A stretch of DNA of 64,000 nucleotides. It comes from Mycolicibacterium setense. GTDB taxonomy: Bacteria > Actinomycetota > Actinomycetes > Mycobacteriales > Mycobacteriaceae. The DNA lies in assembly GCF_000805385.1 (NCBI RefSeq), contig NZ_JTJW01000010.1:806001-870000 (forward strand). The letters are read 5' to 3'. The notes under the pieces are model-generated. The model did not search any database, was not told the DNA's origin, and was given only the letters and a program-made list of their open reading frames with translations. Of the stretch, positions 9,749 through 17,495 are shown piece by piece. Numbering within the stretch: position 1 is the first letter of the stretch; each line of letters opens with the position of its first letter. The translations under genes and the position numbers were made by a program.

Positions 9749-10489
9749 GTGGTCAATCCGCTTCACCGCAACTTGTCGATCGCGGTGGTGGTGCTGGGCC
9801 TGGCCGCCTACTGCGTCAGCTTCGGCCCGGTCGCCGATGGTGGTGGCAATGACTGGCACGTCAGGTTCGCCGTACTGGCGGCCCTGGTATCGGCAATCGG
9901 CTTGCTGCCCAAGCAGGCTGCGGGCGCGTGGCTGCCGGCCGTCCTGGCCACCGCGGGTTTCCTCGATGCCGTCTCGAGTGTCCTGGGTTCTTCCTCGGAC
10001 ACTTCGGGATGGGTGCTGACCACCATCGCGGTGCTCACCGGACTGCAGGCCGTGGCGGCCGCCGTGGCGTGGTGGCGGGCCCCGGAGGCACCGGCGGCGG
10101 CGACCGCGGCCGGCGGGTACGAGGCCTACCTCGACTACTACAACCAGGCCGTGCAGCAGTACTACCAGCACACCGCGGTGGCACAACCGGATTCGTCGCA
10201 GCGCAGCGGATATGCCCAGGCCTATGCCCAGGCTTACGGCCAGTCGCAAGCCCAGGCTCCGGCCACCGGTGCTGCCGCGCGGGTCACTCAACAGGCGCCC
10301 CAGTACGGCGACTATGCCGATCTTCTTTCCCCGCAACATGATTACGGCCAGACCGCTGCCGCGGCTCCCACCCAGTCCGGTGGGGCGGTGGCCCCGCCGG
10401 GGCGGGCCGGGGCGGGCACCGCCCAGTCACCGGTGCCGCATGTGCCCCAGCGCGCCGACGAGTCAGCGCGGCCGGGTCAGCCGATGTAG
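9749..10489 (+). CDS. DUF5336-type membrane protein with Gln/Ala/Tyr-rich tail
   Basis: 246 residues. Four hydrophobic segments (to about residue 112) are followed by a low-complexity tail rich in Ala, Gln, Tyr and Pro (YAQAYAQAYGQSQAQAP), resembling the mycobacterial 34-kDa antigen/Rv0954 family. Start: GTG at 9749, with GAAGGAG six nucleotides upstream; the GTG at 9743 is too close to that site. It starts 15 nt after eccE, so it appears to be part of the ESX transcription unit. Function is unknown. The disordered tail could be cytoplasmic or exported; I infer a scaffolding role only from its position. Its 3' end overlaps the convergent acyltransferase by 27 nt. Confidence 0.7.
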   Translation: MVNPLHRNLSIAVVVLGLAAYCVSFGPVADGGGNDWHVRFAVLAALVSAIGLLPKQAAGAWLPAVLATAGFLDAVSSVLGSSSDTSGWVLTTIAVLTGLQAVAAAVAWWRAPEAPAAATAAGGYEAYLDYYNQAVQQYYQHTAVAQPDSSQRSGYAQAYAQAYGQSQAQAPATGAAARVTQQAPQYGDYADLLSPQHDYGQTAAAAPTQSGGAVAPPGRAGAGTAQSPVPHVPQRADESARPGQPM

Positions 10490-11596
10490 CAGCCAGGCGA
10501 ACGGCACCGTGACCGCCAGCGTGACGACGAACAACACAGCGGCAGAGCCGGTGTAGACGTTCCAGCCCAGCACGAACTCCATGACCAGGCCCATGGCGAC
10601 CACGTGCAGCAGAAAGATCTCGTAGGAGATCTCGCCGAGTGCCACCATCGGCCTGCTGCCCATCACCCGTGCGTAGAGGCCACCACCGCCCAGCACCAGC
10701 GGTGCCACCACCAGCGCCGCGATGAGCGCATAGAACATGGTCTTGGCCAGATCCTGGGGAAGGCCCAGGGTCATCGCGGTGGTGGTGCCCGCGATCGGCG
10801 TCGAGACCACCAGGTAACAGGCCAGCGCGAGCGGCAACACCGCCAGCGCATAGCAGCGCACGCCCATCCTCGCCAGTACGGCCAGCATCATCCCCGCCAC
10901 GAACCAGACCAGGTAGTGCGGCAGCCAGGCACCGGCGCCCACCGGCAGCCAGTCGGTGTTGTGCAGCAACACCAGCCACACGGGGCTGACCGCGGCGAGC
11001 ACCGCCAGCCCGGTCAGAAGCAGCACCGGCCGAAACCGATTGCGGCACACCAACACCAACAACACATAGGCCAGCAGAGGCAGGACCGCGTAGAACGCCA
11101 CCTCCACCGCCAGACTCCACATCTGGGTCAACCCCTGGTGCAGATAGTCCGTGAAGTAGTTGTCGCTGTAGATCTGGGTCAGGGTCAGGTTGCGCAACAG
11201 GCCCGTCCAGGTGTGCCCGGGATTCGGGTGCACAGGGCGAAGTTCATAGATGGCGTAGACGATGAGGACCGTGACGGCATACGCGGGCATGATGCGGCGG
11301 AACCGATTTCGCGCATAACGCCGCGCGCTCGGCGCGTCGGCGCCCGAGGCCGCCGCCTGCACCCAGGGCCGGAACAGCAGCAGCCCGGACAGGACGAAGA
11401 AGATCGCCACCCCGATCTCCAGCCGCGCGCTCAACAAGCCCAGGTATCCCTGGGAGAGCAGGCCGGTGCCGTACGCCGCGTGCGTTCCCATCACGGTCAT
11501 CGCGGCCACAGCGCGCACTCCGGTGAGCGCGGAGATGCGATCGGCGTGCGAGACCTGTTCCAGACCGCCCTGCTCGATCTCGCTCGACGACGTCAC
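10463..11596 (-). CDS. Acyltransferase family 3 integral membrane protein
   Basis: 377 residues from a GTG. About ten membrane helices. Motifs of the acyltransferase-3 (OafA/NodX-like) family are visible: RISALTGVRAVAAMTVMGTH near the N-terminus with the family's His, FFVLSGLLLFRPW, and RRIMPAYAVTVL. Such proteins transfer acetyl, succinyl or longer acyl groups from CoA to extracytoplasmic glycans or lipids. No C-terminal SGNH domain is present. The substrate cannot be deduced. It is not obviously tied to the ESX genes, to which it is convergent. Confidence 0.88.
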   Translation of the reverse strand: MTSSSEIEQGGLEQVSHADRISALTGVRAVAAMTVMGTHAAYGTGLLSQGYLGLLSARLEIGVAIFFVLSGLLLFRPWVQAAASGADAPSARRYARNRFRRIMPAYAVTVLIVYAIYELRPVHPNPGHTWTGLLRNLTLTQIYSDNYFTDYLHQGLTQMWSLAVEVAFYAVLPLLAYVLLVLVCRNRFRPVLLLTGLAVLAAVSPVWLVLLHNTDWLPVGAGAWLPHYLVWFVAGMMLAVLARMGVRCYALAVLPLALACYLVVSTPIAGTTTAMTLGLPQDLAKTMFYALIAALVVAPLVLGGGGLYARVMGSRPMVALGEISYEIFLLHVVAMGLVMEFVLGWNVYTGSAAVLFVVTLAVTVPFAWLLHRLTRPR

Positions 11597-11667
11597 CGGG
11601 CCAGTATGCGACGGAGGCGCCCCGGTCCGGTTCGATGGCCCGGCCGCGGGTCCATGGCGGGACGAAT

Positions 11668-13197
11668 ATGCGCATTCAGTTGCGCGGACCAGCCTCGGCG
11701 TTGTTGCATCGCGGTGTGGGTGAAGAGGTCAGCAACACCGAGTTCAGCCGCGCGCACCGGCAGGAATACCGGCGCAAGGTGCAACTGTGTCTGGACGTGT
11801 TCGAAACCATGCTCGCGCAGTCGAGTTTCGAGTTCGAGCGTCCGCTCACCGGCATGGAGATCGAGTGCAACCTCGTCGACGACGACTACCAGCCCGCGAT
11901 GACCAACCGGGAGGTACTGGCTTCCATCGCAGATCCGGCCTATCAGACCGAATTGGGCGCTTACAACATCGAATTCAACGTCCCACCGCGGCCGCTGCCC
12001 GGCCGGGCCGCGCTGGAGCTCGAGAACGAGGTGCGGCGCAGCCTCAACGCCGCCGAGATCAAGGCCAACGAGGACGGCGCGCACATCGTGATGGTGGGCA
12101 TCCTGCCGACGCTGATGCCCGAGCATCTTTCGGACGGCTGGATGAGCGAGTCGACCCGATACCAGGCACTCAACGATTCGATCTTCACTGCCCGCGGTGA
12201 GGACATGCCCATCGACATCTCCGGGCCGGAACGGCTGAGCCTGCAATCGGCCTCCATCGCCCCGGAGTCCGCCTGCACCAGCATGCAGTTGCACCTGCAG
12301 GTATCCCCCGCCGACTTCGCCCACAACTGGAACGCCGCCCAGGTGCTCGCGGGCCCGCAGCTCGCGGTCGGCGCCAATTCGCCGTACTTCTTCGGCCATC
12401 AGCTGTGGGCCGAGACCCGCATCGAGCTGTTCACCCAATCCACCGACACCCGTCCCGATGAGCTCAAGGCTCAGGGGGTGCGGCCGCGGGTCTGGTTCGG
12501 CGAGCGCTGGATCACCTCGATCTTCGACCTGTTCGAGGAGAACGTGCGGTATTTCCCGTCGTTGCTTCCCGAGCTGTCCGATGAGGATCCGGTTGCCGAA
12601 CTCGCGGCGGGCCGGGCCCCTCAGCTGGCCGAGCTGCGCCTGCACAACGGGACCATCTACCGGTGGAACCGCCCGGTGTACGACGTCGTTGAAGTGAACG
12701 GGGTCGGGGTGCCTCATCTCCGCGTGGAGAACCGGGTGCTGCCGGCCGGGCCGACCGTGGTCGACATGCTGGCCAATGCCGCGTTCTATTACGGCCTGCT
12801 GCGGACGCTGTCCGAAGAAGACCGGCCGCTGTGGACCAAGATGAGCTTCGCCGCGGCCCACCACAACTTCGTCGAGGGCGCCCAGCACGGCATGGACGCC
12901 CGGCTGTACTGGCCCGGACTGGGCGAGGTGACACCCGATGAACTGGTGCTGCGCCAGCTGCTGCCGATGGCGCACGACGGGCTGCGCCGCTGGGGTGTGG
13001 CGGGCGAGGTGTGCGACCGATATCTGGGGGTCATCGAAGGTCGGGCGAAGACGGGGCGAACCGGTGCGGCCTGGCAGGTGGCGACGGTGCAGAAGCTGCA
13101 GTCGCAGGGGTTGACCAGACCCAGGGCGTTGGCCGAGATGCTGCGGAGTTATGTGCAGCTGATGCACAGCAATGAGCCCGTCCACACCTGGGACTGA
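11668..13197 (+). CDS. Glutamate-cysteine ligase (GCS2)-like protein, Rv3698 family
   Basis: 509 residues from ATG 11668 (GGCGGG upstream). An ATG at 11635 would add 11 residues but has no ribosome-binding site. The ATP-grasp-like GCS2/YbdK fold is recognisable from EIECNLVDDDYQPA (residues about 62-75), YNIEFNVPPRPL and IAPESACTSMQLHLQV. This family forms carboxylate-amine bonds, but the substrate of the Rv3698 group is not known to me. It is followed by the Rv3699-like methyltransferase and, across the toxin-antitoxin pair, the egt operon, which contains its distant relative egtA. The synteny with M. tuberculosis supports orthology; a role in thiol metabolism is inference only. Confidence 0.8.
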   Translation: MRIQLRGPASALLHRGVGEEVSNTEFSRAHRQEYRRKVQLCLDVFETMLAQSSFEFERPLTGMEIECNLVDDDYQPAMTNREVLASIADPAYQTELGAYNIEFNVPPRPLPGRAALELENEVRRSLNAAEIKANEDGAHIVMVGILPTLMPEHLSDGWMSESTRYQALNDSIFTARGEDMPIDISGPERLSLQSASIAPESACTSMQLHLQVSPADFAHNWNAAQVLAGPQLAVGANSPYFFGHQLWAETRIELFTQSTDTRPDELKAQGVRPRVWFGERWITSIFDLFEENVRYFPSLLPELSDEDPVAELAAGRAPQLAELRLHNGTIYRWNRPVYDVVEVNGVGVPHLRVENRVLPAGPTVVDMLANAAFYYGLLRTLSEEDRPLWTKMSFAAAHHNFVEGAQHGMDARLYWPGLGEVTPDELVLRQLLPMAHDGLRRWGVAGEVCDRYLGVIEGRAKTGRTGAAWQVATVQKLQSQGLTRPRALAEMLRSYVQLMHSNEPVHTWD

Positions 13198-13203
13198 CAC
13201 GCG

Positions 13204-13209
13204 TACGTT
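13204..13209 (+). promoter_or_regulatory. Leaderless-type -10 element (TACGTT) of the methyltransferase gene
   Basis: TACGTT fits the mycobacterial -10 pattern TANNNT and is followed by six nucleotides and then the ATG at 13216. No Shine-Dalgarno is present, so a transcript starting at the ATG is plausible. Confidence 0.45.
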
Positions 13210-13215
13210 GGAATC

Positions 13216-13899
13216 ATGTCATCTGAACAGGTTCTGGACTGGGACGGCGCCTACAAGGGGGACGCGGGTTTCGAAGGTCCGCCACCGTGGAATATCGGTG
13301 AACCGCAGCCCGAGTTGGCGGCCCTGCACCGGGCCGGAAAATTCCGCAGCGACGTGCTCGACGCAGGTTGCGGGCACGCCGAATTGTCACTGGCACTGGC
13401 TTCCGACGGCTACACCGTCGTGGGGCTTGACCTGAGTCCGACGGCGATCGCCGCGGCCAACAATGCCGCCCAGGTGCGCGGGCTGTCGACGGCCAGCTTC
13501 GCCCAGGCCGACATCACCTCGTTCACCGGATACGACGGCCGGTTCAACACCGTGGTGGACTCGACCTTGTTCCACTCACTGCCCATTGAGGGCCGGGACG
13601 GATATCTGCGCTCGATCCATCGCGCCTCGGCGCCCGGCGCGAGCTACTACGTGTTGGTGTTCGCCAAGGGCGCGTTCCCCGCGGAGTTGGAGACCAAGCC
13701 CAACGAGGTCTCGGAGGACGAGCTGCGGGCGGCGGTATCGAAGTACTGGGAGGTCGACGACATCCGGCCGGCGTTCATTCACGCCAACGCCGTGGCGTTG
13801 CCCGCGGATGTGCCGTTCGAATTGCCGGCGCACGACTTCGACGAAAAGGGACGCATCAAGTTCCCGGCGTTCCTGCTGACCGCGCACAAGGCGGACTGA
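13216..13899 (+). CDS. Class I SAM-dependent methyltransferase, Rv3699 family
   Basis: 227 residues. The SAM-binding motif I is VLDAGCGHAELSLALA (about residues 46-61), followed by VVGLDLSPTAI with the acidic residue at the end of strand beta-2. A methyltransferase-25-type core (QADITSF, VVDSTLFHSL) is present. The methyl acceptor is unknown; small-molecule methyltransferases of this size often act on thiols or thiocyanate-like compounds, but nothing in the sequence decides. It lies 18 nt after the Rv3698-like gene, preceded by its own leaderless-type -10 element. Confidence 0.88.
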   Translation: MSSEQVLDWDGAYKGDAGFEGPPPWNIGEPQPELAALHRAGKFRSDVLDAGCGHAELSLALASDGYTVVGLDLSPTAIAAANNAAQVRGLSTASFAQADITSFTGYDGRFNTVVDSTLFHSLPIEGRDGYLRSIHRASAPGASYYVLVFAKGAFPAELETKPNEVSEDELRAAVSKYWEVDDIRPAFIHANAVALPADVPFELPAHDFDEKGRIKFPAFLLTAHKAD

Positions 13900-13940
13900 C
13901 CGACCACCAGCCGGGCGAAGTAGCACATCGACGCCCCAGC

Positions 13941-13974
13941 GCATGCATTTGATGCGATAGCATCAGATGCATGC
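13941..13974. promoter_or_regulatory. Palindromic operator with embedded leaderless promoter of the vapBC pair
   Basis: Arms GCATGCAT and ATGCATGC flank an inner pair GATGC / GCATC around a four-base centre, giving a 34-bp inverted repeat with small mismatches at two bases per arm. The antitoxin ATG (13971) is inside the right arm. TAGCAT at 13958-13963 is a -10 match exactly 7 nt before that ATG. A VapB-VapC complex bound here would block both promoter and start codon. Confidence 0.7.
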
Positions 13975-14213
13975 GCACCACACTGTCCTTGGACGATGAC
14001 GTACTGATGGCAGTGAAGGAACGTGCGCGCCGCGAGAAGCGCACCGCAGGCGAAGTTCTGTCGGACCTGGCCCGGCAGGCGCTGACGCAGCAGCAGAGTG
14101 GAACCCCCCGGACGGGCCCGGAGAACTTCTATGGATTCGAACCGTTCGAACACCGAGGGCCTGCCGTGTCCAACGCGCTCGTCGACCGCCTCCGCGACGA
14201 AGAAGCCGTGTGA
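13971..14213 (+). CDS. vapB: VapB-type antitoxin (ribbon-helix-helix)
   Basis: 80 residues. The N-terminal 45 residues (MRTTLSLDDDVLMAVKERAR ... LSDLARQAL) have the ribbon-helix-helix DNA-binding pattern of CopG/MetJ-type VapB antitoxins. The C-terminal half (NFYGFEPFEHRG) would wrap the toxin. The ATG lies within the upstream palindrome, consistent with autorepression. Its stop overlaps the toxin GTG (GTGA). I cannot assign a numbered VapB family. Confidence 0.88.
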   Translation: MRTTLSLDDDVLMAVKERARREKRTAGEVLSDLARQALTQQQSGTPRTGPENFYGFEPFEHRGPAVSNALVDRLRDEEAV

Positions 14214-14641
14214 CGCGCGCCTTGTTGGACGTCAATGTCCTGATCGCGCTGCTCGATAGCGATCACGTCGACCACGAGCGGGTTCGCCAGTGGGTTGGCG
14301 CCGAGATCGTCCACGGCTGGGCGTCGTGTGCGATTACTCAAAACGGCTTCGTCCGAATCATCAGCCAACCTCGGTACCCCAGCCCGGTGTCGCCCGCGCA
14401 CGCGATCAGCAGGTTGGCTCGCGCCGCCGCGACCAAATATCACGAGTACTGGACGTGTTCCGTCAGCCTGTTGGACGATGAGCTCATCGACCACTCGCAG
14501 TTGCACGGGCATCGCCAGGTAACCGACGCATACCTACTCGCGCTTGCTACCGCCAACGGTGGCCGATTCGCGACACTCGATCAGTCGATTCCGATCACTG
14601 CAGTGCGCAATGCCAGCGCGACGAACCTCGCGGTGATCTGA
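14210..14641 (+). CDS. vapC: VapC-type PIN-domain toxin (ribonuclease)
   Basis: 143 residues, typical VapC length. PIN-domain acidic residues are visible: LLDVNVLIALLD near the N-terminus (D6 as first metal ligand), a central acidic segment in the LLDDELIDH region, and VTDAYLLALA (Asp near residue 105) towards the C-terminus, with FATLDQSI after it. VapC toxins cut RNA and are held inactive by VapB. Translation is coupled to the antitoxin through the 4-nt overlap. The module sits between the Rv3699-like gene and the egt operon, where M. tuberculosis has none, so it is probably an insertion. Confidence 0.9.
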   Translation: MTRALLDVNVLIALLDSDHVDHERVRQWVGAEIVHGWASCAITQNGFVRIISQPRYPSPVSPAHAISRLARAAATKYHEYWTCSVSLLDDELIDHSQLHGHRQVTDAYLLALATANGGRFATLDQSIPITAVRNASATNLAVI

Positions 14642-14728
14642 ATTCACCGGGCCTGCGCTCACGGGAGAATCGTGCACGGATCGCTGCCACGACATGCCTG
14701 GGGGCTGAGGCGCCCGACAGAAGGGGGA

Positions 14729-15844
14729 CTACGACGCGTCGCGCAACACCCCGGCGAACTGCTCCAGATCCTCGTCCGTGGTGTCGACATGCGGTGAAAT
14801 CCGCAGCACCGGCTTGGTCATCTCGAACGGCGCGCGCGCCAGTTCACATGCGGTGGTGACGATTCGGCGCTCGGCGATCAACCAGGCCCGCACCGCTGTC
14901 GGATCGGCGCCATCGGTGGGTTCGAGTGTGGTGATCGCGGTCGGTTCATCCACGGGCTCGACGACCCGCCAACCCGGTATTCCGGCCAGCACCTCCCGCG
15001 CGGCGCGGCCCACCTCCGCGAGCGTGTCCCGGACCAGTTCCGGCCCGGCAGCCAGGTGTTCGCCCAGGGCAACCGAGTATCCGATGCGGGTCGCGGCATT
15101 GTGCTCACCGTGCTCGAAGCTCTGCAGCACTGTCACCGGCACGTCCCACACCGCCGGCGGCAGCCGCCGCTGCAGCCGCGCAACCAGTTCCGGTCGCACG
15201 GCCAGGAAACCCACGCCACGCGGCCCGGCCAGCCATTTGCGTGACGACGAGTAGATCGCGTCGGCGCCGACGTTGCAGTCCAGGTGCCCGAATGCCTGTG
15301 CGGCGTCGACCACGATCGGCACGCCCGCTTCGCGGCACACGGCGACCATCGCGGCCAAGGGCTGGGCCACCCCGCGGTGGCTGGCCAGCGCGGTGAAGTG
15401 CACGAGCGCCGGTGGATCCGTGGCCAGCATGCGGGCCGCCTCGTCGACGACAACCCGGCCATTCCCGTCAACAGGCAGGGCGCGCACCTGAAAACCGTTG
15501 GCGGCCATGACCGCCAGGTTCGGCCCGAATTCGCCGGGCACACAGGCCAGTGTCCGCTCCCCCTGCCAACTGCCGAGCAGCAAGTCCAGGGAATGGTTGG
15601 AGCCCGAGGTGTACACCACGTCGGAGGCCGCGAGTCCGGTCAGCGCGGCGATGGCGCCCCGCCCGGCCTCGAGCACAGGGGCTGCCGCCTCCGCGGCCAC
15701 GTATCCGCCGACTTCGGCCTCATGGCGCGCGTGTGCGGCCACAGCATCGATCACCGCGAGGCTCTGCCGTGAGCAGGCCCCACTGTCGAGATGCAGCCCG
15801 GCGACCTTGGGGCGGGCATCGACCCACTGCTGTGCGAGGTTCAT
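14729..15844 (-). CDS. egtE: EgtE, pyridoxal-phosphate C-S lyase of ergothioneine synthesis
   Basis: 371 residues, fold type I PLP enzyme related to cysteine desulfurases. The Schiff-base lysine is in SSSRKWLAGPRG (about residue 205), and VVDAAQAFGHLDC carries the PLP-contacting Asp. It cleaves hercynylcysteine sulfoxide to ergothioneine in the last step. It is the last gene of the egtABCDE operon, and its ATG overlaps the egtD stop. Confidence 0.93.
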   Translation of the reverse strand: MNLAQQWVDARPKVAGLHLDSGACSRQSLAVIDAVAAHARHEAEVGGYVAAEAAAPVLEAGRGAIAALTGLAASDVVYTSGSNHSLDLLLGSWQGERTLACVPGEFGPNLAVMAANGFQVRALPVDGNGRVVVDEAARMLATDPPALVHFTALASHRGVAQPLAAMVAVCREAGVPIVVDAAQAFGHLDCNVGADAIYSSSRKWLAGPRGVGFLAVRPELVARLQRRLPPAVWDVPVTVLQSFEHGEHNAATRIGYSVALGEHLAAGPELVRDTLAEVGRAAREVLAGIPGWRVVEPVDEPTAITTLEPTDGADPTAVRAWLIAERRIVTTACELARAPFEMTKPVLRISPHVDTTDEDLEQFAGVLRDAS

Positions 15845-16806
15845 TTCACCGCCAGCGACAGGCCGAAGTCACCGGCTTCATCGGTCCACCAATGGGTTTG
15901 CCGCAGACCGGCTTTCGCCAGTTCATCGGCCACCCCGTCGGCCCGGAACTTGCAGGACACCTCGGTCAGCATCTCCTCACCGGCACCGAATGCGACATCG
16001 AGACCCAAGTCGGCGATCCTGACCTGCTGCGGCGCCTCGGCCCGCAGCCACATTTCGATCCGCTCCTCGTCGGCATTCCATTTCGCCACATGCGCGAACG
16101 CGTCGAGGTCGAAGTCGGCGTCGAGTTCGCGGTTCACCACCGACAACACGTTGCGATTGAACGCGGCGGTGACCCCCGCACTGTCGTCGTAGGCGCGAAC
16201 CAACCGGCCTGTGTCCTTGACCAGGTCGGTACCCAGAAGCAGGCTGTCGCCGGGCTGGAGGGTCTCCGCCAGGGACGCAAGGAAATCCGCACGCGGACCA
16301 GGTGTGAGGTTGCCGATCGTCGACCCGAGGAACGCCACCAGGCGCCGCCCCACCGATGGAATCTTTCCGAGGTGCTCCTCGAAATCCCCACATACCGCGT
16401 CGATTTCGACGCCCGGGTACTCGCGGCCGATCGCAGCGCCCGCCGCGCGCAGCACACTGGCGTCGACGTCGAACGGAATGAACCGTCGCAACTGCCCGCC
16501 GTCGCGCATCGCGTCGAGCAGCATCCTGGTCTTCTCCGACGTGCCGCTGCCCAGCTCGACGAGCGTGTCGGCCCCCGCGGCAGCGACGATCTCGGCCGAG
16601 CGGTCCCGCAAGATCCGCGCCTCGGTGCGGGTCGGGTAGTACTCGGGCAGCCTGGTGATCTGATCGAACAGATCACTGCCAACCGAATCGTAGAACCACT
16701 TGGGCGGCAACATCTTCGGCGACTGCGACAGACCCTCGCGCACGTCGCGGCGCAGTGCGGTGGCCGCGGAATCGGCCGCCAGATAGTTGGACAGGGTGAG
16801 CGTCAT
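15841..16806 (-). CDS. egtD: EgtD, histidine N-alpha-trimethyltransferase
   Basis: 321 residues. Methylates L-histidine three times using SAM to give hercynine, the committed step of ergothioneine synthesis. The SAM site is DTLVELGSGTSEKTRMLLDA (about residues 80-99). The N-terminal methyltransferase-33 segment FYDSVGSDLFDQITRLPEYYPTR is intact in sequence order (the YYPTRTE stretch belongs to the histidine pocket). Start ATG at 16806 overlaps the egtC stop by 4 nt. Confidence 0.96.
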   Translation of the reverse strand: MTLTLSNYLAADSAATALRRDVREGLSQSPKMLPPKWFYDSVGSDLFDQITRLPEYYPTRTEARILRDRSAEIVAAAGADTLVELGSGTSEKTRMLLDAMRDGGQLRRFIPFDVDASVLRAAGAAIGREYPGVEIDAVCGDFEEHLGKIPSVGRRLVAFLGSTIGNLTPGPRADFLASLAETLQPGDSLLLGTDLVKDTGRLVRAYDDSAGVTAAFNRNVLSVVNRELDADFDLDAFAHVAKWNADEERIEMWLRAEAPQQVRIADLGLDVAFGAGEEMLTEVSCKFRADGVADELAKAGLRQTHWWTDEAGDFGLSLAVK

Positions 16807-17495
16807 ACCGAACCTTTCAGCGGGGTGAGCTCGACGTCAGAGCCGGCCACGGTGACCAGGTGCCGGTCCGGAATATCGGCCCAGCCAGGATCGTCGTCGT
16901 AGGGTTCGCTGGCGAGCACGACCCCATCCGGAAGCCGCAGCACCGACAAGGTGTCACCCCAGGTGGTGGCCACCAGGCGAGAACCATTGGCGGCCAGGAT
17001 GTTCAACCGGGCATTCGGATCCAGCGCGCCCACCTCGGCGATGGTGTCGCCCAGCACGTCCATACCCCGCTGAAAGACCAACGCGGCCAGTAACGCGCTG
17101 TCCACGGTGGACTCGGCGACGGCACTCAACGGCAGCACCGCGCGGTCCACGATCCCGTTGTGCGACAGCAACCACTCACCGTCGGTGAACGGAGCCGACG
17201 CCGAGGGTTCGATCGGCATGCCGATGGTCGCCGAGCGCACCGCCGCGACCACGCACCCGCTGCGCAACGCCGGGGCCACCGACGCGAAGGAGGCATCGCC
17301 CCACAGCGGCTTATCGCTGCGCCACCGACGGGGTACACCGGAGTCGAAAAACCCTGCGCCCCAACCGTCGGCGTTCATCAGACCGTGCTTCTGCCGGCGC
17401 GGCGCATACGACTGCACCAGCAGGCCCTGCGGCGGGTCGAGCACCAGCGAGGCCACCGAACGCGGCGCGCCCAGCCAGCCCAGATGCCGGCACAT
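16803..17495 (-). CDS. egtC: EgtC, Ntn-type amidohydrolase removing glutamate
   Basis: 230 residues. Class II glutamine-amidotransferase-like hydrolase with the catalytic Cys2 right after Met (MCRHLGWLG), plus LLSHNGIVDRA, the Asn/Gly oxyanion segment. It removes the gamma-glutamyl group from gamma-glutamyl-hercynylcysteine sulfoxide. ATG at 17495 overlaps the egtB stop; its stop overlaps egtD. Confidence 0.95.
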   Translation of the reverse strand: MCRHLGWLGAPRSVASLVLDPPQGLLVQSYAPRRQKHGLMNADGWGAGFFDSGVPRRWRSDKPLWGDASFASVAPALRSGCVVAAVRSATIGMPIEPSASAPFTDGEWLLSHNGIVDRAVLPLSAVAESTVDSALLAALVFQRGMDVLGDTIAEVGALDPNARLNILAANGSRLVATTWGDTLSVLRLPDGVVLASEPYDDDPGWADIPDRHLVTVAGSDVELTPLKGSV

